64,000 bases of DNA from contig NC_084725.1 of the NCBI RefSeq assembly GCF_033807575.1, forward strand, positions 3,445,001 to 3,509,000, given 5' to 3'. The DNA comes from Cydia pomonella (taxonomy: Eukaryota; Arthropoda; Insecta; Lepidoptera; Tortricidae). The notes beneath the pieces are model-generated. The model saw only the letters and a list, made by a program, of their open reading frames with translations. It was not told where the DNA came from and did not search any database. A program made the position numbers and the translations under genes. Of this stretch, positions 49,274-61,526 are shown piece by piece (within the stretch, counting starts at the first letter, position 1; each line of letters begins with the position of its first letter).

Positions 49274-50025
49274 CCAAAATAATGATAATCTTTCTCGTTT
49301 CCCTTTATCTAAAGAAGCTAAAGACCTGTGAGTAGTGTTTCTATTTTTTACTGCCTTAGGGTTTTTTTCTAGAAATCCCGAACATCACAACAGAATATCA
49401 CAAGAAATGTTAATACACAAAAAAGCTAATATTAAAATGTGGTACAGTATTTATCAAATATTGGTTGTTAAAAGTGTCAAATAAAAAAATATCTCTTAGC
49501 TTAAGATCTTTATTAAGATGTTCTTTATCTCTTTAATATGATGTTTCCTGTCTTAAAATAAAATTTACAATGCTCCTTTACCGCACGCGTGCAGGAATGA
49601 GCTTTAAAGAGTATGTACCATATGTACTGTAAAACGTTGTACGATACACGTGCGAATAGGTATTTCCCAAATCTAGTCGATTTATGACACTCCTTTCGGT
49701 CGTGTTTTAATTTATCACCACTCGTTGCGAAAATCCTATTTTCTGCACTTGTATCGTAAATAACTAATTTCACACCATGCACGAAATAAAGCACTAGAAA
49801 AATATACCTAGACTGCAGTTATTTTAAGGCCCAGTTTCTATTTAATAAATCCGAAAGAACTATAAAGGGTAGTTAACTTGACCATGACGTCATTGTTCTG
49901 TATTTCATAGAGATTCAAAAGTGGCTTATCGTATTGACTGTTCGAAAAATAAACTGATTTGACCAAGCAGTCAACAACCCTAGCTATTATCGAAAATATG
50001 TATTAGAATATGAGATAAAACGTCC
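49274..50025. other. AT-rich downstream sequence, no gene seen
   Basis: No exon, RNA gene or clear repeat was recognised. Confidence 0.4.
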
Positions 50026-50033
50026 CAAAACGT

Positions 50034-50354
50034 CAAGGCTTGGAACCGGTTGCAAAAATAGCTGTAAATACCGGTTTATTTTGGTTTTTGGAACTTTCAT
50101 AAGAACGAGAACGTTTTGAGTACTTTATTGTAACCTAAATAAACCGGTTTATTCGACGACCGACAAGACGGTCGGCGGTCATGCTAGAGTGCCGCGTAAT
50201 CAAAGACACCTACATAGGAAGAAACCTGTTTTTACTCTTCTAAACCGGTTAATCTGACAAGAACTTTATGGAAATGTTAACCGGTTAATAATAACGGTTT
50301 TATGACCGAAATTAAAAGGTTTTCCGCTAAGGTATGAAAATTTTTCGAGCCTTC
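50034..50354. mobile_element. hAT-like MITE, copy 2 (8-bp TSD CAAAACGT)
   Basis: Ends CAAGGCTTGGAACCGGTT and CGAGCCTTC are the family termini. The exact 8-bp repeat CAAAACGT flanks it (50026-50033, 50355-50362). Several internal AACCGGTT-type motifs. Related to 3614-3811 and 57818-58017. Confidence 0.8.
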
Positions 50355-50957
50355 CAAAACGTCTTCACACTCTTCTTAAGAACATTCTTACCTTACTTTC
50401 AATAACGTCAGTCCTTAAACACGTTTCATTGTGACGCTTTTATTTAGTTTATAATCAAGAAAATTATAAACTGTAATTTTAATCTCTATGTTAACTTTAA
50501 TAAAGTCTACATTCCTTTCAGTTCTTGATTTATATTAAGTCTCAATGTCTATGAGATCTAGAGTCTCGATTTGTTTACGTAAAATGGGGGCCTATTTCAC
50601 AATATCCAAGTAAAGTCCCGAATAAGCTACTTGCCACTAATCTGACGAATAAGGTCATCTTTGGCGTTTCACAATCTTCAAATAAGCTTAACTGGTAGAC
50701 AAAGTGCTAAGTTTTATGAATGCTAGTTTAATTAGCTATCCAATACTTAACTTGGACCGTAAGATTCAACATGAAAATTTGTACTTTTCAATAATTTTGC
50801 TAGTCTTCTAAAATATTTGTAAAAAAGTCTTGTTGCTATATTTTTAGAATGAATCGAGGGAATTCCCCATATTTTTTAATATGAACAAATTTTAATACAT
50901 TTTTAAACTAAATCGTCAAAAATGGCGGCTTAATGTGTGATCTTAAGGGATGATGAA

Positions 50958-51660
50958 CAGACATAAACGTTTTTGTGGCAAAAACGAGTGTTTGAAATAA
51001 TTAAATATCGATTAATCTGTTATCGATAAGTCAGACATAGACTAAAGAATGTTGTATTTAGTACTAAAAAATAAAAACATAAACAGTAGTATACAGTGCC
51101 AATAGAATATAAAACTACCAATATATCAATCAATCAATCAAATATTTATTGATAAAATATAGGTATTTTACATGTCAACATTTTACAACTAATGGGATTA
51201 CACATATTATTATTTATCTAATTAAACATTACTTATCTAGGGTACATCATTATCTTGATCGAAACAAAAAAAATAATTTATTTTAATTCAAATTATACCG
51301 ACTATTTTTTATTCTTGCATTTCATATCATATATATTAAAGAAGATATCGAAAGTATTGTGTATCTTGCGGTAGCTATCTTCTTATTCTTACTTCAATTA
51401 CTCCGTTGGCTCAGCGGCCCAAAATGAGACTTGGCCTCCGACACAATACAGTGCCACTTTTCTCGATCCTGTGCTTCTCCTCGCCACTTGTTGGCTCGAA
51501 GCTCGCGCAGATCCGCCTCCGCCATGTCGCTCCAGCGATACCTGGGGCATCCTTATACATGAAAATATCTATAGGAAAAGGTAAGCTAACATCGATAACA
51601 TACATGTCGATATTTCGTTTTGTCAATCACTTTATTTTGTCAGAAAATGTTATATGTCTG
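50958..51660. mobile_element. hAT-like non-autonomous element, second copy of the 37937-38958 family
   Basis: The left end CAGACATAAACGTTTTTGTG and right end ATATGTCTG, with TTTTGTCAATCACTTTATTT inside the right end, match the termini of the 38-kb element. Flanking 8-mers agree at 6 of 8 positions. It contains a TIR-less retroelement tail (51120-51240) and a LINE fragment (51394-51557). Confidence 0.7.
51394..51557 (-). mobile_element. 3' end of a LINE ORF2 (nested)
   Basis: The minus strand reads PRYRWSDMAEADLRELRANK then WRGEAQDREKWH and AKSHFGPL up to a TGA (51394-51396). This is the C-terminal tail type of endonuclease/reverse-transcriptase LINEs. Severely 5'-truncated. Confidence 0.8.
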
Positions 51661-53480
51661 ACGATGATAGTTTAAATATTGTGATGAGATAAATATTTTG
51701 TGTACTAAATTTTAAACGATATATATTATTTTTAACGCCTTTGTTGATGGATCTACGAGGATTTACCGTGTTGACAGCTTAAAAATAATGCAGCTTCCTA
51801 GCCATTAACACATTATTATCAAAAGAAGCTGGGCAACCTTAGTATAAGGGGTAAACAACAATACCTATATGTATTCCATACACAATATCAAATTGTTGAG
51901 CATATTTTGTATGTGCGTTGTAATTATTTTTAAGCTATTTAAAGGTGTATGTGTTCCTATATTCATAGTTTAAAGTTTATTACTATTGTCTAAAAAAGAA
52001 AAATAGTACATAGAAAGCAAATTAGTGAATAACATGAACAAAATGTATTTTTCGGCCGTGTTCTTCTAGATAGATACATAAAAATGTTTTATCAAATGAT
52101 TTACAAAAGCATAGTCTGTGAAAATAAACTTCACAGATGTTGTATTTCTGTTGCTGCTATAGCAACAAAAACTAAAAACAGAATAAAATAAATATTTATG
52201 TGGGGTCCCATACAACAAACGGGTTTTGCCGTTTTTTGCGAAATGGTATAGAACCCTTCGTGGGCGAGTCTGACTCGCACTTGTCGGTTTTTAATTTTTT
52301 AACCCTCTGACCGCCACAGACGGCCGAGGACGTCATCGGAAAGTCTTGCCAAGAACGCCAACGAAAGCCACAGCCGTCAGCTTCGCCAATGCAATAGAGA
52401 CTTACGCGGGACTCCGTAAAGTTCAATTTCGCTTAAATAATCGCGATCGCCTGGCGTCCGGGGCAGGGCATATTCCTTCGCCGTCTGACTCTCAAATGGT
52501 TGAAAATAAATAAGTACCTATATAGGTACTTATTGTCGGACGAGAATACGTTTGTGCCATAATACTTAGCAGAAAAAAATATATTTTTGAAAAGTTTTAT
52601 TTTTAGGAAATATTTAACTGATTTATCATTTAGCCTTATATGTTTACTATTTAAAGTAACACAAATATTTTAAATGTTGTGGTAACCATGAAATAAATGC
52701 ATTTTTTTTTATTGCCATGTCCGTTTTTGATGTGTAAATGTTAAACGTACGACACACGACACAACGTTTCGGATATGTCACAATTTTTGTGATCATTTTT
52801 TGTTAATAGAGTGAAAATAATCCTGAAAGAGAAAGTTTTTTAAAAACGATTGGTGTCTATTATAACATATTTCTTGTTATTTTAGGAAACGATTTTTCTC
52901 ATAAATGGATATGGCACAAACGTATTCTCAGCCGACGATATATCAACATCGTTTCTTTTAACTCTTCCGGAATTGGGAAAGTCACACATTATTTTAACGG
53001 GATTCTTAAAACCGCCTAATGTTGGTAATATTCTAAATTGTGATAATATTTATACGATTCGGTGTTATTTTTGTCCAACAAAAATTGTATCCATTGAAAG
53101 TATTTATGCTTTACTTAATATTTAAGAATCTCTATAAGTCGAGTTTGAGCTATTATTCTAAGAAAGTTATGTAAAATCAGGGTTATTGACTTATTGTCAA
53201 ATATTTTTGAAAATGTTTCACGCTTTTAACTTGTTCAAATTGAATGTCGCAATATTTTTAATTCGGTTCCTTCTCTACGATTGAATGCATGTTTTTTTAT
53301 GATGTGTGTGTGCTCGTTGAACAAAACCTTTTTATTATAAGTTACACTTTGTCTAAATAAAAGTGCTTTTTTAAATATACGTTTTTCTTTTTACTACCAT
53401 ACCTGCTGATCTTTAATTAATATTGATTTTTCAAGTCATTTAATTTTTTTAAGTATAAATAATTGTCATCAAAAATTATC
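51661..53480. other. AT-rich intergenic sequence, no gene seen
   Basis: 52196-52440 holds a GC-richer block (GGGCGAGTCTGACTCGCACT) resembling a dispersed repeat. Otherwise nothing was recognised. Confidence 0.4.
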
Positions 53481-53755
53481 TTCCTCGCGTTGTCCCGGAA
53501 TTTTCCCACGGCTCATGGGAGCCTGGGGTCCGCTTGGCAACGAGTCCCAAGAATTGGCGTACGCACTAGTTAGCCATCTGACCTTCCAACCCGGAGGGTA
53601 AACTAGGCCTTGTGATTAATCCGGTTTCCTCACGGTGTTTTCCTTCAGCGAAAATATAATAAATAATATAACGTATAATATATATATATATATATAAGTA
53701 CCGAAAGACTCATTGGTACGAGCCGGGGTTTGAACCTGCGACCTCCACCAGCGCT
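53481..53755 (-). mobile_element. tRNA-derived SINE family 2 copy
   Basis: Contains the family body (CTTCCAACCCGGAGGGTAAA) and, at the right end, the tRNA-like head with box B (GGTTTGAACC in reverse), interrupted by a (TA)n run at 53680-53697. Confidence 0.8.
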
Positions 53756-54375
53756 TCACAAAAATCATCGAATGTATTTTATATAAAAAAACAGATTTTG
53801 AGTTGTTATCTCTTGGACTGGGTAGATTTTGTACAATGATTTCAAGTACCTAGCTTATAGTAGGGACCCCAATTCGTAGAAACTACCTTATTAACGGTTT
53901 TAGTGGGACCGAAAAGGTTTTATATCGACAAGTGGTCTTAACCCCGCTGCGTAGGATATGTAATAATTACAACAAACGCCTAGTCTCGGTTGACATATTC
54001 AATAATACTCGAGTTGAATAGTGTCTACCAGCTGTAATTTATATTTAAGACAAACCAATTTGGAAGTGATAAATGTCGTTATTATTAAGTATTTGTGTAA
54101 GTATAGTATAAGTCTGTTTATTTAGATCCGATCACAATGCTGTCCTAAAACTACTTTCAGACCTCCTAGTGGGAATTGTCTTAGGATGTAGGCTGTATCT
54201 ACCATTTTTAAATCATGCCTGTAAATATTATTAGCATGTATCTGTTTTTTTCCCCAATAAAGAAAATAAAATAAAAACTCATTCCACCACTTTCAGAAGC
54301 TACATGCATTTTGATAATCATTAGACCATGTTGATTCCAACAATATCACTTAGCGGATTCAACCAAACTTGAAAA

Positions 54376-54730
54376 CCTACAAAAGTTGCTATTCAGCCTC
54401 TTGCAACCAGGCCGTGAAGTGTATTCGGCAGCCGGATACTGATATTCGGCAGATGATCAGGCCGAATATCCCGTATCCGTCCAACCAACTATCCATTGCG
54501 TCTCTAATCTTTAGTCTTTTTGATTAGAAATAGTTGTAGGTAATATACCTAACCTTTCAGTCCTACAAAAGTTGCTATTCAGCCTCTTGCAACCAGGCCT
54601 TGAAGTGTATTCGGCAGCCGGATACTGATATTCGGCAGATGATCAGGCCGAATATCCCGTATCCGTCCAACCCACTATCCATTGCGTCTCTAATCTTTAG
54701 TCTTTTTGATTAGAAATAGTTGTAGGTAAT
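54376..54730. repeat. Tandem duplication, 186-bp period, about 1.9 units
   Basis: Units begin with CCTACAAAAGTTGCTATTCA at 54376 and 54562 and are nearly identical, including GGCCGAATATCCCGTATCCG. Non-coding. Confidence 0.9.
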
Positions 54731-55727
54731 AATTCTTTCATCGGAATGCACTGGTTGATATTGTGATGTAACCGCGCGCATAAATAAACGTCTTTTAGTG
54801 AAATGGTAAGAATACTTTAAGATACTTTATCAGATTTTGGTCAACAAATTAAATTACAACCAAAATTATTAATATAACACGTCACCCAGGATGTAGTCTT
54901 ACAGAGTAGGTACCTACCGAACACTGTCTATGATCCTAATATGATAAGATTCATATACTAGCCGTGTCTTATGCAACCTCGACATTGGCAGAATCATCAA
55001 CACCTCGATGGAGACATAATACGAAAAATTTATTAAGAGTAGGTAGGTACGTGATTTGAAGTATTAGAACCAAGTGAAATTACTTTCAAAAAATATTTTA
55101 ATTTCTTTGGTTCAGGCACCTACCGCGATAGCAGAAGACACTGGTTAGATTCCAGCCTGGAGCACTGGAGGCCTAGGTCAGTTTTTCTTAGTATAGGACA
55201 CTTATTTCAGTTTAAAGGTACCTAAGAGTATATACATTTCAAACCAAATTTCAGTCGAACGCTGATACAAAAATGGACTCACTAATTTTCACGCGTACCT
55301 AAATCCAAATGTGTGCGAGTGTAACTTGCTTTCTTAGTGTGCATAACCAATATAGTACAGTCAGCAACCGTAGCAGACAGAACAACGTGCCTAAAATCTG
55401 CCATTTCCTAATAATTTTACAGATACAGTTCGTGTCATCCACGATGACGCGTAGATTTGTCAAATCTAACCTTTAATAACATAACGTTTCAAGTCAAGGC
55501 ACGCGCCTTCGTGAATGACACGATCTATATCCCTCCTAATTTTGTGAATGCGAAAGTAATAGTAATTCTTTCCGTATGTATGTTACCTCTTCACGCTTAT
55601 ACCACTTAACATATTTAGATACAATTTGTTATGAAAGAACAAAGGATAGTTTTCATAATCATTATCATCATTCCAACATAGTCACGGGCTTCTGCCTACA
55701 CTAAGCTGAAGCTAGTACACACATATT
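54731..55727. other. Intergenic sequence, no gene seen
   Basis: 55430-55510 matches a block at 28430-28510. No exon was recognised. Confidence 0.4.
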
Positions 55728-56083
55728 ATGGCTCCTCTACACGATGGGCCATCATACTGGCTCACTAAGATGGGCCAGCATATTAGGGCTCCTCTACACG
55801 ATGGCCCATCGTACGCCAGTCTAAGGGACGCAGCTATGAAGAAGAAGATCAGCGCTGGAAGTCGCCAGCAACATGCTGAGATGAGGCCATTTCGTGACAC
55901 TTTACTCTCACTATGTTCTCTTTTATGTCTGTCTATTACTGTTTGTGTGTTTATGAATAAAACAAATTCTATTTCTATTTCTATGCAGTGGAATGAGATA
56001 GGAATATCACTTGCTCCCTCTAACGAATAAATGGGTCCCTTGGACTGGCCTACGCTGGGCCATCGTGTAGAGGAGCCATAAAG
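55728..56083. mobile_element. TIR element with TTATGGCTCCTCTACACGAT ends
   Basis: The left end TTATGGCTCCTCTACACGAT(GGGCCA) and right end (TGGGCC)ATCGTGTAGAGGAGCCATAA are perfect inverted repeats of 26 bp. Further copies of the terminus occur inside (55780-55806) and outside (56247-56275, 56296-56318), suggesting serial insertions. Confidence 0.8.
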
Positions 56084-56647
56084 GGTAGTGGTGTCAGATG
56101 GCTTATGGCGCAGCGGGATGGCCACGGTGTCGGTTTTGCGTCGGTACATCAAAGATAGTGGGCTTGCAATGGTGAGTACCTACGCATCTACACTCTACAT
56201 TTGGCCCATTCCATAGTGCGTGCTCTCATCCATCTCGCTGGTCCGGCGCTGGGCCATCGTGTAGAGGAGCCATAACTATCGCATGACCATCTCGCTGGTC
56301 CAGCGCTGGGCCATCGTGGAGAAGCAGGTAGGTATTTTCCGTAAACGGCGGGAAAAAGTTGATAATTCGAGATATAAGATTTGAACCTTATGTAAATTTA
56401 TTTTGAGTTCAATTTTCTTCAATTTTACATATAGAGACTTATTTGGAAGTGATAGCGGACATAGAAGAGAACAATCTCACACCTGAGGATACAGAAGACC
56501 CGGCAAAGCAGAGAAGATTGAGCAGGAAAGCGGACCCTGGCGCTAGGCCGGGAAAATGCTAGGTTGTTGTAAAGCTTTTGGGTCGGGGTCAATTGAAACG
56601 TGAGTCATTTGAATCAACCAATGATGACGACCGGTGATGATGATGAT

Positions 56648-56900
56648 GACGACCGGTTTGGCCTTGTGGGTAGCGACCCTGCCTACGAAGCTGATGGTCC
56701 CGGGTTCGAATCCTGGTAAGGACATTTATTCGTGTGATGAGCATGGATATTTGTTCCTGAGTCATGGGTGTTTTCTATGTATTTAAGTATTTATAAATAT
56801 TTATATATTATATATATCATTGTCTAAGTACCCTCAACACAAGCCTTATTGAGCTTACTGTGGGACTTAGTCAATTTGTGTAATAATGTCCTATAATATT
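56648..56900 (+). mobile_element. tRNA-derived SINE family 1, complete
   Basis: Head GACGACCGGTTTGGCCTTGT (box A region), box B GGGTTCGAATCC, body ending TTGAGCTTACTGTGGGACTT and an AT-rich tail. The best preserved copy in the window. Confidence 0.9.
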
Positions 56901-57055
56901 GATTATTATTTATTATTCCCTTTATTTATTTTTGATCTTAGGCTAGGTCATTTATAATATGAATGTAAAAGTAAAATATAGAAACACTTACAAAACAATA
57001 CAAAATACATATAAACACATTATAAAAAACCTCCACCTTACAGAAAACAGCAGCC

Positions 57056-57245
57056 AAATAACACTAGACCCTACTCATAGTGTTGTGTTCCTGCCGGTGA
57101 GTAAGGTTACCAGAGCTCAACGAGGGGGGGCGGGTTTAGGGTCGGCAACGCGCATGTAACTCCTCTGGAGTTGCAGGCGTACATAGGCTACGGAGACTGC
57201 TTACCATCAGGCGGGCCGTATGCTTGTTGGCCACCGACGTAGTAA
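57056..57245 (-). mobile_element. Dispersed repeat family 3, minus orientation, partial
   Basis: Reverse complement of the first ~190 bp of the family, ending GGCCACCGACGTAGTA. Confidence 0.8.
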
Positions 57246-57817
57246 AAAAAACCCAACCTAGGGTGCCGCCAGCAGCGGGGCAGGGCCCAAGTTGTTATTA
57301 TTATTATTATAATCTGAATAACTGACTTCATAAGTATTGATGCCGACTGTACCCAGGTCATTAATTAACAGAACTCTTTGAAACACAATTGCTTCAAGAA
57401 TTTTGACGTTTATAGCTGTTTCATAAACTAACTTAGTGATTTAAGTATGTGCTATTAATTTAAACTCGTCAGTTCATCTGGATTAATTAAATTCAGTTAA
57501 TAAGCAATACGTTCACGCTTCATAAATTAAATTGCATTAATAAGATGCATTTGCATGGTTTAAACTTTGTTACGAACCTACTGATGACGTAATTATGGAG
57601 TAGGTTAGGTATCTAATACTAAAGAATACTATTAGGTATTATAATAATTACTATTACAGGTGATACAAAAATACGTTGATAAATATTTTTTACATATATA
57701 TTTTTGGCATTCAACATTCCGTCCAAAATGAGAAGGTCCTGTCTAGAAACATGTCGGGATACCCGCCGACGCGCCGATATTCCTTCCTGGGAGAAGACAC
57801 GAAGGGATGTACCCAAC
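57246..57817. other. Intergenic sequence, no gene seen
   Basis: A short (TTA)n run at 57295-57310 is the only structure noted. Confidence 0.4.
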
Positions 57818-58017
57818 CAGGGCTCGGAACCGGTTTATTTTTAAATCCCGAAATAGCCCAATATTTTTAATTATTTTACACTCTTTACGTAGGACTGGAT
57901 CATGTATTTAGGTAACAACTTCGCATTATTAGATAGTCTCATTAAAAATTTAATAATAAACCAAAGAACGTAAAAAAACCGGTATTTGTATGAAGAAAAA
58001 ACCAGTTCCGAGCCTTG
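57818..58017. mobile_element. hAT-like MITE, copy 3
   Basis: Ends CAGGGCTCGGAACCGGTTTA and AACCAGTTCCGAGCCTTG are inverted repeats. The flanking 8-mers TACCCAAC and TACGCAAC match at 7 of 8. Confidence 0.8.
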
Positions 58018-59207
58018 TACGCAACATCACTTCAAAACGGCTTCCATTTGATCGAAACGTCACGATCAACACTACAGTTTAGTAAAGAGACATTTAGCGC
58101 GTGGGGTATAATTGTCAGACTTCGACTGTCATATGTCATATTCTGAGTTTTGTATAGCTTTATTGCAATGAGTTACATATAGACATTTGATCCTCAAAAC
58201 AAACCTTATACACTAACACTATTAAAAAAACTTGACATCTAGCCTGGGAGCTATACAAAAAAAAATTACAAAGACATCGGGTAAACTCTGCGATATCTAT
58301 AAATACCTAGACCATAAAAAAGAGAATTTCCAACAGAACTGCTAAGGGAAGAGCTCAAAGGTCCGCCGGCCCGGGCCTTATTTCCATAATGAGTTGGCTG
58401 CCGCGGCAAATTGTTATGTGAACTTGCTAATTCTGCGTATCTAGGCATAAGTACGAGTACCTACCTATAGTCTTGCAAATAAGTTACAGAATAGTAGATC
58501 GGGGCGAATCGGTACACAGGGCGAATTGGGTCAGAATAAAAAAAAATGTTGATATTTAAAATACAGTTGAATCCGCTTATAATGCATAGAAGGGAAGTGA
58601 CAAACATGTCATTCTAAGCGGATGTAATACAAAGCATAGTTAATCTATATCCTTTTTTTGTTATTTTATTTTTCAATGAATCCCAAATTTGCGAGAGATG
58701 AGTTTAATTAGCCTACTTTTTCCAAAAAACGAAAGGACAAAAATATTATAACTACCTACCAAACCTGCTCACAAAATTTCACGAGAATCGGTTCGAAATG
58801 CGTTCTGCAGAAGAGAACATCTCCGGACATACGAAAGCAGTTTTGCCCAAGCTGAAGCTCGTTTTATAACACAAAAAAAGATAAACTAAAGCATTGCAAG
58901 TTTGTAGCTCTCTAGCTAACTAAAATCATGTTTTTTTATGTTTACTTTCCGGGAAAAAAGCAAATGATCTAAAATTAAACTGTGATCAGCAAGTCACCTG
59001 TCAAGACCCCAGGGACAGGAAACAGTAATTGCTTCTTAAGGTCGTGATTTGTGGCCCTTGAGTTATGTTCCGATCGCTTACCTATCAAATAGTTACAAAT
59101 GCGGTACCAGTATAAAGCCTAAAGGCTTACTGTACCTATATACCGGTGCGTATGCGTAATGTTTAACCATTGGAGTTTTCATGGCACGGTAACATACTGC
59201 CCAATTC
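58018..59207. other. Intergenic sequence, no gene seen
   Basis: No exon or repeat boundary was recognised. Confidence 0.4.
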
Positions 59208-59468
59208 GAAGAATGATTAAGACACGTTTAAGATCTTGGAAAGATCTTTAAAATATCGATAACTAAACGACATGTCAAAATTGACGTTTATTTCGATTCC
59301 GCTGTGATCCCAATAGATAGATCTCTGCGATATTTCTAACGTCAAAGTGACATTGGTTGCCCGAATCGAGCTGCTTCTGTCAATTATACGACATACAAAC
59401 GATATCTAAATGACAACTTATCTAAACCAGAACTTATCGTTGTCGTATCTCATTCTTCGAATCGGGCC
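59208..59468. mobile_element. MITE with GGCCCGATTCGAAGAATGA TIRs, copy 2
   Basis: Reverse-oriented relative of 29628-29894, with left end TGCCCAATTCGAAGAATGA and right end TCATTCTTCGAATCGGGCC. The hexamer ATACTG occurs just outside (or at) both ends (59204-59209 and 59470-59475). Confidence 0.8.
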
Positions 59469-59946
59469 GATACTGAGCAATGGAGTCGATATTAAAATTA
59501 ATATGAAAGTCAGCTCACTATAATCTTCGTAATATTACCGCGCGAGGAAAACTCCGATGCCCAAAATTTTACACGGCTTCTTGCATAGTTACACGCGCAG
59601 ACATGCTAATTGTAATGTACGGGATTGTTTGTCAATTGTCAGCTGTAGCAAAGTACGATCTCACGCTACAGGCACGCAATGCAAGCACACATCTCATGAA
59701 AAAGTTCATACGTACAACCTGTTTGTGTACGCTCGTTCTACGCAAAGAGTGCTTCGCAACGCTATCTCTGATTATGCTTAAATTTTTTGTCAATCACTAG
59801 ATATCGATTACACCATACTACGAGTATACATTCAGTACCTATGTCCTACATATTGAATGGACACTTTATGAATGAATTCATACATACTAAAATGAAAATT
59901 TTATTGACTCAACAAACAACAAGTATGTAACACATACTAAAAACAC

Positions 59947-60036
59947 TTAACGCATTCACTGCCAGGGGGCGTGGCCTAGGAACAAACTTGTATGACGGTG
60001 AACGCATATATGCTTCGGCGGCAGTGTATGCGTTAA
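59947..60036. mobile_element. Small TIR element (TTAACGCATTCACTGCC)
   Basis: The left TTAACGCATTCACTGCC and right GGCAGTGTATGCGTTAA are complementary; about 90 bp. Related to 46796-46948. Confidence 0.65.
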
Positions 60037-60395
60037 ATTAAAAACTTATATATAAAAATTTGACCAAAGTCGAATTCGTTTGGTAGGGTGCCAAGAAGGC
60101 TGGCCGCATTGCCCTGCTGAATGGCAATGCTGATCCACTGACAAAATATTGGCCAGCCGTCTGGTCACCAGAAGCCTCTATAAGGCGCTTTGACAGCTCC
60201 TCATAGAGGCGATGCGCGCTGGGCCCCCACACCCCAGGGTTTCCAGTTTTCCACCCCAAACGCCGCAAATATGTAGCTACTGCCTAGTGTGACATACTTG
60301 CGACGTTTGAGGCTTTCGGCCGAGGATGCGGCCGCACCAGCGCCAACTTTGGTGCCTGGCATATGGGACGGCGCCAGGCCGCGTAGCCAACGTTA
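60037..60395 (-). mobile_element. RLE retrotransposon 3' fragment (broken)
   Basis: The minus strand reads GLAPSHMPGTKVGAGAAA, SLKRRKYVTLGSSYIFAAFG and EELSKRLIEASGDQ, the end of the RLE endonuclease region, across several frame shifts. A third relative of the intact element at 4591-7443. Confidence 0.8.
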
Positions 60396-60593
60396 CAATA
60401 GTTAACGCTCCGTAGCGTAGCGTAGTCATCTCTCTCTATCACTCTTCCATATTAGTGCGACTGTGACAGTTGCGTTTCGTTCGCCACGGAGCGTGAACGA
60501 TATGCACGTTGACTACGCGGGCAGGTGATCTAGGCATACATGTTCATGCAATTGACCCTAATGAAGTGTATCAAAATGTCCTCATAAATAGGT

Positions 60594-60619
60594 TAAGATA
60601 AGATAAGATAAGATAAGAA
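60594..60619. repeat. (TAAGA)n microsatellite
   Basis: Five consecutive AAGAT units. Confidence 0.85.
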
Positions 60620-60770
60620 ACATGCATAATGCATTTCTTTCGCACCAAGATTATAATTATTATTGGTTTCCTATGTTCGTTTACCTCGGTTGGGATCATT
60701 AACAATTAAATTAACCCGTTATTGATATCTGTGCATCTCACATACAAATATATTATCTAATTGGTCGGAA

Positions 60771-60966
60771 CTACCTCGCTTGAGCTCAAACAATGGTTAC
60801 GAACGGCCAAAGGCGACATTTGTATTCAAAGCGACGTGAGTCATTCTATCAAAGCTTAGCATCGACTCCAGCTTGATGGAAGCAAACGGAAGGTAAGGAC
60901 TAAATTGGAATAAATTCACTTTGAAATCCTTGATTGAAGACGGTTTATGATGGGCAGAAATACAAT
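60771..60966. repeat. Duplicated ~195-bp segment, copy A
   Basis: Matches 61331-61526 closely (CTACCTCGCTTGAGCTCAAA, TAGCATCGACTCCAGCTTGA, TGGAAGCAAACGGAAGGTAAG). No reading frame is conserved between the copies, so it is not obviously coding. AAG|GTAAG near 60892 is a good splice-donor-like match. Confidence 0.8.
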
Positions 60967-61330
60967 ATATAGAAAATATATTCTTAGAGAAAGAATAGAA
61001 CAATTCTGATTTAATTACATTTATTTTTGCATTTCCCGCACACCAATAAGTATGAGCGGTCGTCAATGTCGTATCTTAACAAGATCAGTATCTTAACAAA
61101 TTGGTAAGTGAGAGTCGTCATCCTTTATACGCATCTAGGAACTTACTTAAACTAGTATGGAATTATATTCATCTCTTATGAATCTCTAGGTGACAATCTA
61201 GTCATACCTAGTATGACGTCGAATGACGTCATAGTCATCTAAAGGCCTATTCGAACAAAATTCATCTTAATGAGCTAGTGTTATCTATTATCTTTGCATT
61301 TCATTCGCACAAATATGTAATTGATATATG

Positions 61331-61526
61331 CTACCTCGCTTGAGCTCAAACAATGGTAAAGAACGGCCAAAAGCGACATTTGTATTCTAAGCGACGTCAG
61401 TCATTCCATCGAAGCTTAGCATCGACTCCAGCTTGATGGAAGCAAACGGAAGGTAAGCACTTGGACTAAATTCACTTTGGAATCCGTGATTTAAGACAGT
61501 TGTATGAGGTGGACAGAAATACAAAC
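61331..61526. repeat. Duplicated ~195-bp segment, copy B
   Basis: Second copy, 560 bp from copy A in the same orientation. The donor-like AAG|GTAAG is retained near 61452. A TAA replaces a codon in the frame open in copy A. Confidence 0.8.

Noticed and set aside
55728..56030. 100-codon open frame starting MAPLHDGPSYW.
   Set aside because: It is built from the inverted termini of a TIR element; the repeated PLHDGPSY is the translation of the terminal repeat.
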